From positions 69,848,757 to 69,912,756 of the forward strand of contig NC_134023.1 in assembly GCF_040712315.1 (NCBI RefSeq): a stretch of DNA of 64,000 bases, read 5' to 3'. The notes under the pieces were generated by a model. It did not search any database, was not told the DNA's origin, and saw nothing but the letters and a program-made list of their open reading frames with translations. Origin of the DNA: Castanea sativa (Eukaryota; Streptophyta; Magnoliopsida; Fagales; Fagaceae). Within the stretch, counting starts at the first letter, position 1. Each line of letters opens with the position of its first letter. The position numbers and the translations under genes are program-made. Shown one piece after another: positions 46,241 to 57,023 of this stretch.

Positions 46241-48340
46241 CTTTTCTGAAAGTTTCAAACCATGATTAAAGTCAATACAGTTACGATCACTATTTTATGA
46301 AATTATGGTTTCAATGCATGACCTCTTTAAATTAGATTTTTTGATTACCAGAAAATATTTTAGACCTTTCAAATAGTGGAGAGGCTAACTAGAATTACAT
46401 CATTTGGCCCCAACCTCCAGGAGGACCAGGACCTAAAGTGTTGGCATGCAGGTTCATGCTCTTGTTATCCAAACAAAAAGCTATAGTTTGTTAAAGTTAC
46501 AATAAACTTCACAGCATGCTCATATAGTACTGGCATTTGGTTCCATTGCTAGCAGTGAATTGATTTGCAATTTAAACCGACAATAAAGGAAATTTAAATA
46601 AGATTTAATAATCCAATCAGAAAAACAGCAAAACCCATACCAAATCAAGTGATTGACGGCCAAAAAAACCCAAACCCATTGATATTTCGAAATTAAAAAT
46701 AGGAGAAAACCATCAAATCATGAGAAAATTAACCTTGAGATTGTAACACTAGACTAACGGTGGGATGAAGGTCCGGTGTGAGGATGAGGAGCAAAGTTTT
46801 CCTTTAGTTTGCCGTTTGGAGAAGAAACTTTGAACGTGGTTGAGGAATATTTGAGGTTTTAATTGGGTTATAATTGCATGTAATAAGGTGTATTGAGTTT
46901 AAATTTGTTGGCTGATGTGTCACTCCAGGATTAGTTGGCATAAACAGTGTCTTTTACACCAGCTCCGCATCTAACTTATTCTCTGGTCTGCCACTTAATC
47001 CTGAAAAGTACTGCTTAATTACCCAACCTAACCTAATCAGTGGACCACTAAGGCAAGGTCATATGTGAACAAGAAGATGCTCTGTGAGTAAAAGACAACC
47101 CACCTAACCATTTTGAAATTATATACTACCATGTAATTGGTATTTACCAAGTAACATCACATACATCAAATATATGTGGACCACACCTAATTGACCTTGA
47201 GTCAGTCAATTGCAGTTTGTATCAACCGTAAATTAAGGGCAACCCTTTTCTCACTGCATTCACATATGGCAACATTTAATTCAATCACCTATCTGGTTCT
47301 CAAAAAAAAAAAAAACAACAACAAAAAGCTTATCAGTGTGGTGTGGGACATAGACGACATTGCTAGTTTGAAATATCATGAGTTACTGCTAATTGCGATA
47401 AGAAAATGTTGCAATTTTTTGAATGATCGTAAAGATTGGAAATAAAATTAATAATTATTGCAAAAATTGTTAACTTATAAAACGTACGTAAACATTGGTT
47501 TAGAATTGTCTTTGAGCCTCATCCAGCATTCCATGATCAAAGCAAAGGACAAATGATGACTATTTGAGTATTATAAAGCTACTTTTCGCACGTGCTCTTT
47601 CAGTGAAGAAATTTGCATCAGGTGGTGGGATCGGGCCATGGGTACAGGCCACACTACTTTATGTCAAGACTTGAAAAATATCATCGGATGCTTTATTGTT
47701 CTCTCTGTAGACTTTAAATGAGTAAAATTTATAAGGACAATTTATTAGTTTAATTTTCATCTGCTATTAATGTAATTTGTACACAATTGCACGCCAGTGT
47801 GTACAATATAATGTTTGTAGTATAAACGTGTACAGTATTGTATATATTTATATAGTCTATAATCATGCAAGTTTTACATGTGTAGTAGAAAGTAAACTAA
47901 TAATTTTTCAATTTATAGTTAACATGGATATGGTTTTATAAACCTCATGTATAGCTTCTATCGTTTTCGTCAAACTCATACGATGATTAAATTGTAACAA
48001 TTTGAAGTCATGTAGTTGTGCATATTAAACTTTAGACTTTTATTTTATAAAATATTGAATCATGATGTTTACTTTATAATTATTTCCAAATGTGATTATT
48101 TATTTACTCATTTTTACGGAAAATAATAAATTATTATAAAAAGAGCTAACTATGTGAATTTAAGAGTCCATTTGGAAACAACATATTTAGATTTTTGTTG
48201 AAAACATTATCGATAAAAGTTAAAAGATTAATAAAATAAGCAGACGATACAAGTGAGATTTAGAGAAAGTAGGAAAAAAAGAAGAAGAAGAAATAAGCTG
48301 GTTTATAATCAAGACCTTAGCGCATACTAAGTCATATAAT
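46241..48340. other. Gene-poor stretch
   Basis: No recognised gene, RNA or element. An 84-residue open frame at 47191-47445 is low-complexity in its middle (poly-Lys/Asn) and has no visible motif. 48162-48300 resembles a decayed MITE with GTCCATTTGGAAAC at the start. Confidence 0.5.
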
Positions 48341-48343
48341 TGC

Positions 48344-48575
48344 CCATACGTGTTTCACATAGTTTGATTGACCACAATGACCCCGGCATGGTTCGTTGAA
48401 AGTTCAAAGAGTTATTTTGGGCTTTACTCAGAAACTTCCATGATATTGCAATCAATGTAAAATGCGTGTCATATTTTGAAAGCAAGAGTACAATAAAGTC
48501 TAGCCTCTTGCATCCATTCACTCACTCTCTTCCTGTTCACTTTCCTCACTTTATATTGACACCGCTTTCACGGCT
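48344..48575 (+). promoter_or_regulatory. Orphan copy of the TIR-NBS-LRR promoter/leader
   Basis: About 230 bp align with 56732-56975, the region just upstream of the TIR-NBS-LRR ATG. Shared blocks include TTTCACATAGTTTGATTGAC, CACAATGACCCCGG, AGAGTTATTTTGGGCTTTAC, AAAGTCTAGCC and ATTGACACCGCTT. The TATA in the active copy (CTATAAAG) reads CAATAAAG here. No TIR coding sequence follows. It is the remnant of a lost relative or a copied promoter. Confidence 0.85.
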
Positions 48576-49160
48576 AAAGCTGCGACTTAGTATATGATAT
48601 TCTTTGAATATTTTTTGAAAAAATTACTACCAAATTTGGTCATTAAAGCTGCTCCTCTTCACTAAATGAAATTCTCTAAGAATTTGATAGTTATCCTACT
48701 TTAAACATGATTGCAATAAAGTGCATCTATAAATGAAAATTCACAGTTTTTTTTTTTAATTTTCTTTCAAATCTTGACTTCTATGTTTGATAACCATAAT
48801 GGCAATCCTTAAATAATTGGTGACATATTTGCATCTCTTGGAATGAAGGTCCATGATGGCAAAAATGGCCCTTATGTGTTGGACATTGCTTTTGGTATTA
48901 GTTCTTGCTATGTAAGACTTGGGATTAGTGGCAAAAGATATATTTCTTATTATATTTAGCTATAATTAATGTGTATGGGAAGCTTCAAGGAGGCTGAAAA
49001 ATCATTATAGATGAATCATTACGGTTTTGTTAATAAGTTGAACAAAATAATTGTGGTTGACTTCCTGCTAGACTCATCTTCTTGCTGGACTATAAAGATT
49101 GTTTCTTTTTCCTTTTCCTCTTTTTACTAATATAATATAATTGAAGTTAATTCTTCAAAG

Positions 49161-49376
49161 TACCGTTTGGATCACGTCCAGCATGTTCAAGTTTGGCGTT
49201 TTTGGCTTTTTTTTTTCTTTTTTTTTTCTTCTTCTTTTACCAGCGTCTATTGCACTATTAATGGGACATGAACAGTAGGTAAATGAACAGTATTTTGTGT
49301 GTATGAACAGTAATCGAAAATTATTTTTTTATTATTTTAAATTTTCACCAAAATAAACGGTATCCAAACGCACTTA
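49161..49376. mobile_element. MITE with GTTTGGAT ends
   Basis: The left end is AGTACCGTTTGGATCACG and the right end is CGGTATCCAAACGCACTT, inverted. Inside are three ATGAACAGTA words. It is related to 739-958. Confidence 0.6.
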
Positions 49377-49379
49377 AAA

Positions 49380-49877
49380 TGTGTAGCACAAGGTTCAATG
49401 TTATATATCGGTCATAAAGAATAGCAAGAAACTATTTCAAACTAAAATTATAAAGTATTCGTGCGTCGCGTGGGATATCATCTAGTTTATATTTATATTA
49501 TTACTAAAAGCTGAAACGTAGCATTTATTACTGCTGAGCTCCTGCTACGTCACCTCATTACCACATCATTCGCCACATAATTATTCTTTTTTTTACAAAA
49601 AAAAAATATGAATAGATTATTGATTTTACATATTTATCTTTGTTGGTTTGAACACCTATATATATTTCCTTTTTATTTTCAATTTTTCTATAATTTTTTT
49701 TTTGACATTCGCTTATTTTTTAAATATTTACACTTTCCAGCAAAATAAGCGGTATCTAAACGCACCCAAAATGCGTAGCACAAGGTTCAAGGTTATATAT
49801 AGGTCATAAAGAATAGCAAGAAACTATTTCAAAATAAAATTATAAAGTATTCGTACATCGCGTGGAATACCATCTAG
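49380..49877 (+). mobile_element. Tandem Helitron-like ends
   Basis: Two copies of a 3'-end-like module (GTAGCACAAGGTTCAA ... TATTCGTGCGTCGCGTGG ... ATCTAGT, ending at 49486 and 49877) are each followed by a 5'-like module (TATATTATTACTAAAAGCTG ... GTAGCATTTATTACT; second at about 49886). CTAGT fits the Helitron CTRRT terminus, and the preceding GC-rich words could form the terminal hairpin. The repeat unit is about 390 bp. No helicase is present. Confidence 0.5.
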
Positions 49878-50170
49878 TTTATATCTATATTATTATTAAA
49901 AGTTGAAGCGTAGCATTTATTACTTTTGAGCTCCTGTTGCGCCACCTCATCACCACATCATTCGCCACATAATTATTGTTTTTTTATTCCTTTTTTTTTA
50001 CAAAAAAATATAAATAGATTATTGACTTTACATATTCATCTTTATTGGTTTTAACACCTATATATATTTCATTTTTATTTCCAATTTTCCTATAATTTTT
50101 TTTTTTTTTACATTCACTTTTTTTTTTAATATTTACACTTTCTTCAACTTTCTTTCTTTCCTTACCTTTT
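49878..50170 (+). mobile_element. Third Helitron-like 5' module
   Basis: TATATTATTATTAAAAGTTG, GTAGCATTTATTAC and CACCTCATCACCACATCATT repeat the start of the previous unit (49488 on). The match fades at about 50150, and the far end was not found in this orientation. Confidence 0.45.
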
Positions 50171-51640
50171 CATCTCCTCAATACCCTCTACTTTGATATC
50201 ACTATTAATATTTCCCTTCATCTTTCATTATTTGTCTCTTCTTATTCACTCCCTCTTACTATAATTTAGAATGCAAAAAAGTAATTTATCTTTTATTTTT
50301 ACATTCAAACCATAAAGAACATTTTTTCCTTTTCATCTCTTTTTTTCCCTTTTCTTTAATCGTTTTCCACTTCTTTTTCCTTCCTTTAAAAGCAGTGTTA
50401 ATTTTAGAGAGTAATTATAAATTTGACTCCATCTTCACAATATTTGTATTGTGTTGGAACTAAACCTCTTGGCTCCCATCACAGATTCACAACACAAAAT
50501 TGTGAGAGCATGTATATGAAATTTTTGGTGAAATTTAGGATGTGTCTACTAGAATTTTTCTTGAAAGAGACGGAAAGAAAGAACAAGCACAACTTTGGAG
50601 GTTTAGGCGCACATAAGAAATTTCCAACCCTTCTTCCCAATGTGTGAGCCTACCCCATATGAGAGCTCAAAGTAGTCTGCACAATAATTTTCCTTCAGCT
50701 AACGGAACAATTATTGTATCAATCTCAACATCCAAAAACATTGTGCTAATTTCAAAGAGAGAGAGGCAAAGTGGGGATGATGGGCACAACTTTTGAGAAG
50801 CAAACTGTAGAATGATTCTACGTAATGTGAAAGTTTCTTACCCGAATCTCTTCATTTTTCCACCAAACAGTGTTAATGTCAGAGAATCTTAGTCCTCTGC
50901 GAAACTTTGTGTCATGTTAATTCAAAGAGAGGACAATGTAGTTGTGGAAATTTCCAACCAATTCTTTGCTCCACCAAGCACTCTGAGAGAGGGAGAAGAC
51001 AAACAAGTTTGACATGGCGTATGAAATTTCCAATCCTTCGTTTGACGTTTTAGGAGCAGATTGCAGATCACGTGCATGTCGAAAATTTCCTAGAAACCTT
51101 CATTAGAGCATAAAAGAGGACAAACAACTTGTTATCATAATGCTTTGTGACCTGTTTTTTTCTTTTTTCTAAATATTGTGACCCATTCATTATTTCTTTT
51201 TACATTGCTTTTCACAAGCTTTTTAAGTGATTTTTACATTACTTTTTTACCACTATAAAGATTTTTATTTTTACATTACTTTTTGACTAGAAATAACGGT
51301 TTACATCATTTAATAAAGAGTTAAATAAATCTTAACTCAAACTCAACTTGGGTTCCATATAAGATAGAAAATTATATGATCTTAGAATTTTAATAATTAG
51401 CTCGATTTAGTTTAGCACAATTAAAACCTATCTTACAAAACCCAAGAATACTTTATTATTGCCCATGTTATTCAAACAAATTTAAACATACTTTGAGGAG
51501 GACCTGAGTTTCAAGTTTCAAGAAGTGAAAATCACAACCGCCCTGTCATTTTTCCTCGGATATATTTATGGTGAAATTACCAATTCAAAAAATTCTCCCA
51601 CAAAAGTTGGCATACACCATGTATTTAGCTTATGTTTGGA
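50170..51640. other. Intergenic, no gene seen
   Basis: Composition is pyrimidine-rich to 50400. Beyond that, AATTTCCAACC-like words recur (50620, 50956, 51029) within an otherwise unrecognised stretch. A 74-residue frame at 50423-50647 has no known motif. Confidence 0.4.
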
Positions 51641-51835
51641 TAGTGGCCTCGTCTAGCATTTTGGCTACGCTTCAGCTTTTAATAATATATAAATATAGAT
51701 ATAGACTAGATGATATCTCATGCAATGCACGAATACTTTATAATTTTATTTTGAAATAGTTTATTGCTATTCTTTATGACCTATATATAACCTTTAACCT
51801 TGTGCTACGCATTTTGAAGAATCAACTTCAATAAT
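51640..51835 (-). mobile_element. Inverted Helitron-like end junction
   Basis: The minus strand reads TGCGTAGCACAAGGTTAAAG ... ATCTAGT and then TATATTATTAAAAGCTGAAGC. This is the same 3'-module-to-5'-module joint as at 49486 and 49877 but in the opposite orientation. Confidence 0.5.
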
Positions 51836-51839
51836 ATTA

Positions 51840-53350
51840 TACTAGGCTTTGGAATCGTAAAACTCTTATTAATTGATTGGGATTTTGTGCCAAAATTTCG
51901 AGTCTAAGGGAAAAACATGATCTCCTTTTTGTGGGCTGATGGTGAGTATTTGCCTCTCTTCATTTGTCTAGGGGTGAGCCTCCTGACTTTTTAAATTTCT
52001 CCCCTTTATTTTTATAAATTCAATAGAATTGCCTCTCTTCATTTTTTTTTCCTTTTAATATCTACTTTTTCCCAACATATATAACAAAAGTTTTTCATTT
52101 TTGTTTTATAATATACTTTATATATAAATATTTCTTTTTTTCTTTTCAATTTCATGAATAATTGAATATAGAATATCTAATTGGCCACTTTAAAAATATT
52201 ATAGAATTTTTTATGAAAAAACTGTTTTTATTATATTTTTGTTTTAAAAATAATAGGAGACAAAAAATAAGTTTTTTTTTAGCAAAGACAAAAAATAAAG
52301 TTTGTGACTCTAGATAAATTATTATTTTTTTTAATTTTAGAAACAGACTTTAGATAAAGCTAATCGGTTAGATGAAGGTATAGGAAAAAATTAAGGGACA
52401 TTTTGGTTTGGTTGCAAAATAACTTCATCTTCCCTTCAAAGCTGACCGTCTGATGACCCACACCTAACACTCACATCCAGCTTTTTCCTACTCCCAAAAA
52501 CATTAGTATTTTAATGTAATTTTATACCACGTTAACGGGTGCTGCACAGCAATTCGTTAACAAGGCCCATAAATACATTTACCATTTCATCGTAATTTTC
52601 TGGACAGAGCCACAGGGGGATGCATATTTATTGTGATAGGATGGGATAGGGGCCACAGGGCCGAGTGGGGATGCATTTTTATTATGATGGGACAGGGACC
52701 ATGCATTTGTTATGATAGAATTGATGGGCATGATGTTCATGTATTCAGACTTCTTAATTAGATTTTAATGCAATCCTATTCTTGGTGAGGGTTAGGTGAG
52801 CACTTGCGTCTTCCAAGTTGACAAGCCTGTTGGATTCCAACAATACAGTCAATGGCTCTACCAAGTTTCATGGAACCGAAACCGATGTCAAGATATCGTG
52901 GGAACCTTGTCACGTTTTTTCTTTATAAAAAAAAAATTATCATAATAAAACTAATTACAATTAAAAAAAAATTTATTGTGAAAAATTATAATATTTTTAG
53001 TATTGTCATAATATTTTTATAATTTTTAAGATGTCAGTTGCGTATAGATAAAATAAAATAAAAATAAGATATATTATATGAGCACGTACCATAACTTAAA
53101 ATAAATGTATTGTTAAAATGTAACATTTTATTGTTGATATATATGTGTGTAATTTTGAAAAGAAAGATACAAAAAAAAAATAATGGAAAAAAAAACTGAT
53201 TTAAAAAATTAATTTTTTTTGTTTTGTATTCTCTAATTTCAAAATACGATGTGGCAACAAAAAAGGACAATCTCGAATTTCCCATTTATTTTTTTATCTT
53301 TCCTATAAGATTTTATATATAAGAATTTGGTAATTATGTGTAAAAATATG
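51840..53350. other. Intergenic, no gene seen
   Basis: AT-rich. 52615-52720 contains a small imperfect repeat (GATGCATATTTATTGTGATA / GATGCATTTTTATTATGATG). Nothing else was recognised. Confidence 0.45.
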
Positions 53351-53353
53351 TTT

Positions 53354-53380
53354 TAGAGAGAGAGAGAGAGAGAGAGAGAG
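53354..53380. repeat. (GA)n microsatellite
   Basis: Uninterrupted AG/GA run. Confidence 0.9.
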
Positions 53381-53771
53381 GGGGAGATGGTAAAGAAAAA
53401 AAATACAAAGTAATAAAGAGTAGATAAAAAAAAAAATAGCAAACGTTAATTAGTAACCATTGATTGGAAAACAAAAAGGTTATAAGGAGAAGTAAAAAAA
53501 ATAAATAAATAGAGAGATTACTGTGTAGAGAACATTAAAAACTTTACAGTGTAATAAAATAAACCGTTAGATTTACTTAAAAAATTAAATCAACAATCAA
53601 CAATTAAATACAATTATAGTACTAAATTTAAATTTAAAAAACTATGGGAACTATATTAATCATAACTAAAAAAGAGATATTCTCTGATAATAGTAGAAAT
53701 TACATAAGAAATAAGTCAGAAAATTTTAAAATCTCTTTTTTCACATTTCATTTAACCTTATTTATAATATA

Positions 53772-54514
53772 TGTAAGTGCACAATTGCACCTGGTTCCAA
53801 GAACAGTTATGGGCTCAGGCCCAATGAGCCTTAAACAATATGAAGTTGTAGAGTGTGGGCTTGAAACCCAGGTTAGAAGTGTGTGAGGATTAAATGACAA
53901 ACTAAAGATTGCAAGTACTTGGAAACAATAAGGAATATTGTAAATCAGCTTCCTCGGATGTAAGCCGAGAGTTGTTCTTATATTATATATTTCTCTTTGT
54001 TTCTTTTTCCTTTTAGGTTACAAAAAGTCCGTCCCCCTTTTTGTGTTCTAGGTTGCCCCTTAAATACTCATCTCTTTGATACTTTGTACACGTGTTGTCC
54101 CATCTCCCCCTTAACCTAGATATTTCTTTTCTCAGTGCCTTTGAATAGTAACCAGAAGTTTCCCTTCCACTGTTCAGGTATCACTTCCCCATTAATGCGG
54201 CGGGGTAGTAGGTGCAGTCTTTAATGCGGATGTGGCAACCTTTATCCTTGACATTTCTCCAACACCGTGCTTCGGGGCATTCTAGGGTTCCCCTTTTAAC
54301 CATTGGTCTTAACCGTGTCATCCCCTAATCTTTACTATGAAATCCCGAGTTCTTCGGTGTCCATCCGAGGGTAAGTTCACCCTCGGCTGGATCCTCGGAT
54401 CCTCGGCATATGGGCCGACCCATAGTACTAACAAATTCTAAACCCAGGAGCAGGTCGGCCTTCCTTAACACGGCCCAAAAGGCCCACATTCCCATCAGGA
54501 TCTTTTTACCCCCC

Positions 54515-54517
<3 letters not shown>
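53772..54517. mobile_element. Solo LTR, 746 bp
   Basis: It starts TGTAAGTGCACAATTGCACC and ends TTACCCCCCACA (TG...CA). ATATA is at 53767-53771 and 54518-54522. The right copy runs into a TA microsatellite, so the target duplication is consistent but not strong. The body is GC-richer than its surroundings, with CTCGGAT / CCGAGGGT words. There are no internal genes. Confidence 0.7.

Positions 54518-54564
<47 letters not shown>
54518..54564. repeat. (AT)n microsatellite
   Basis: AT run of about 47 bp directly at the LTR end. Confidence 0.95.
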
Positions 54565-54568
<4 letters not shown>

Positions 54569-54807
54569 CCATACACTATTATTTTTGAAAATCTAATGAA
54601 CAATGCTACCTCTCATTTAACATCTTTGTTATGCAAATCATCAGTTAGTAAATATATGATAATGGTAAGAAGCATTACAAATGAAATTACTAAAAAAATA
54701 TAAAATTAGTTAGTCGCTATCATTATGCAGTAATAATTTATAATTTTACGCATCCAAAGAAGTGGAATATATAGAGTTTTCTTAAAGGTATGTGTAAAGA
54801 TTCACAT

Positions 54808-54810
<3 letters not shown>

Positions 54811-54854
<44 letters not shown>
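54811..54854. repeat. (AT)n(GT)n compound microsatellite
   Basis: ATATAT followed by about 17 GT units. Confidence 0.95.
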
Positions 54855-54857
<3 letters not shown>

Positions 54858-54969
54858 GGTAAAAAAGATATATTTATGGTTTTTATTAACTTAAAAACTA
54901 ATGAAAAACCAATGGTTAATAACTAAAATTATAGTATTAATAAAACATTTAATCAGATCATCCTAAAAA

Positions 54970-55035
54970 AATTATTATACGCAACACGCAGACATGCGAC
55001 TAATATATATATAAAAGTAGAGACCTCATGGGAGA
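54970..55035. mobile_element. Possible Helitron end
   Basis: GCAACACGCAGACATGCGACTAAT carries a CTAAT (CTRRT) terminus after a short GC stem. It is followed by TATATATATAAAAGTAGAG, which resembles a Helitron start. The partner ends were not identified. Confidence 0.3.
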
Positions 55036-55039
55036 GAGT

Positions 55040-56040
55040 ATAAAGTCTTGTCACATGGCGCTCTATTAGAGCAACTTTTGCATTTGACCTTCCACCTTGC
55101 CTCTTAAAAAATGGAATTTTAACATATTTTTTGAAATTGAAAGGATGCAGGTTATTTAATTGCTTTCAGCAAAAACCATTGAACCAATTCACTTCTCTTT
55201 TCAATTGAAGTTAAATAAAGATAGCACTAATTGTCACAGAGCAAAACAAAAGAAAAAATGTGTTGGGCTTAGGAAGCACTAATTGCATATGCTAACCATG
55301 CAATTCTCTTTCAATGTTTTAGAGTATTAATTAAGCTCCAACATAGGAGATTTATCTATATAGAAACAAAAAAAGACTCAAATGAGAATTAAAAAATAAA
55401 ATTCTTATTAGAAGCCTTATGTCAAACACTTGGTGAATCTAGTAATTTGTTCTTATTGACATAACCCTTATGGAAAAATAAATAAAAGAAATGCTATTAT
55501 AGAGCCTAAATATTATCAACCCATACAAACCCTATAGCTTAGGCCAAATGAGTTCATAACAAAATGATCAAATGTATGGGAAAAAGTGGAGATAAAAATA
55601 GATGTTAAGAGGTTAGAAGAGATTGTGTCAAAGTTCAGGCATTCCAAAAGACAGGTTTAGGAGAGAGTAAACTAATGTGGCACTTAATAGAAAAGTCTTC
55701 CTAGAAGAACGTAGGGAGTCTTTCAATTTTAAGTGCCACTTGGCAAAGTCTGGTTTTTAAAGTCAAAATCTAGGAAAATTATTTAATACTTCAAGAGTAT
55801 CATATATGCGGACTTTCATTCTCTTATATGAATTGTGAGTCTCACCATAAATTTAATTTATAATTTTTATTATTATAAACTTACGGCAAAATTACACTTT
55901 TGTGCCTACCTCAGTCATTGAAAACAAAAAATTATTTCCAATTTGGTCATTGCCGTCAATTTACTAACTACAAGTCCTACGTGGCAGACGGTGTGCGTTG
56001 TTGCACAATAAATGCTGATGTAGCTATTAGAATAAGAGAG
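55040..56040. other. Intergenic, no gene seen
   Basis: AT-rich spacer. No coding frame or RNA gene was recognised. Confidence 0.5.
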
Positions 56041-56210
56041 ATGATACGTTCATAACATTTTTACAACAAATCACAGGTGGTTAGTTGTTAACGGTTCAAA
56101 TTTGAATCTAACACTAAGATTACTTTTTTGCCCCAACAATAACAACCAGTAACAACCTGCTACTTAAGATTTGTTGTAAAAATGTTGTGAAAATGTTGTG
56201 GACATATCAT
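56041..56210. mobile_element. MITE upstream of the TIR-NBS-LRR gene
   Basis: The ends are inverted: ATGATACGTTCATAACATTT then TTACAACAAATC on the left, and GATTTGTTGTAAAAATGTTG then TGTGGACATATCAT on the right. It is about 170 bp and non-coding. Confidence 0.75.
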
Positions 56211-56731
56211 TTTTCATTAGGATAATATTAAAAAAATTTATTTGTCATTTAAAAATTGCCATATCAGCTTGTAAATTAGTAAAAAAAAAATTTAATGTAT
56301 CAAAAACCAAAACAAATAATTCAAAAACTGAAATAATTCTATGGCGTGTTTGGTACACACTTCCAAACTCACATTTTTACATTTTAAACAACTTTTATAT
56401 ACTTTTTCACACACTTTTTCACTCACACAAATTTCAAAAAATTACAAAAATCTCATCACAATTTTGACAAAGAATTTTGATTTTTTTAAAACTAAAATAA
56501 TTCAAAAAAACAAAAACAAAAATAAATTTTAGTTGAAATTTGTCCCAAAAACAATAAATTTAGTTGTATTTGTAATTTGCCCAAAAAATAAATAATATAT
56601 TTTTTTTCAAACAAGTTTTCTCTCTGTCAAACCCGCTGGAGCCCCTGGATTTGTCTCTCTGTCAATCAAGCTTTAACATGATTTAAAGTTAGTGGAACAA
56701 CTGTTTAGGATTGCGTGGAAGAGGGACATCT

Positions 56732-56975
56732 ACGTGTTTCACATAGTTTGATTGACCACAATGACCCCGGTATGGTTCTTTGAAACTTCAAAGAGTTATT
56801 TTGGGCTTTACTTGGAAGCTTCCAGGATATTGCAATTCATGTAAAATGCGTGCCATTTTTTCAAAGCGAGACTACTATAAAGTCTAGCCTTTTGCATTCA
56901 TTCACTCACCCTCAGTTCCTAATTCGTCCTTCACTTTCCTCACTTTCTATATTGACACCGCTTCCACAGCTTTCT
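56732..56975 (+). promoter_or_regulatory. Promoter and leader of the TIR-NBS-LRR gene
   Basis: CTATAAAG at 56875-56882 is a good TATA box about 145 bp before the ATG at 57024, leaving a pyrimidine-rich leader. Conservation of the whole stretch in the orphan copy at 48344-48575 marks it as one mobile or duplicated unit. Confidence 0.6.
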
Positions 56976-57023
56976 TTCTCCTCCTCCTTTCAACTTTTTT
57001 CATCTCTCTGCTTGTGAATCCCA

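Noticed and set aside
54325..54603. 92-residue minus-strand frame
   Set aside because: It combines solo-LTR sequence with a translated TA run.
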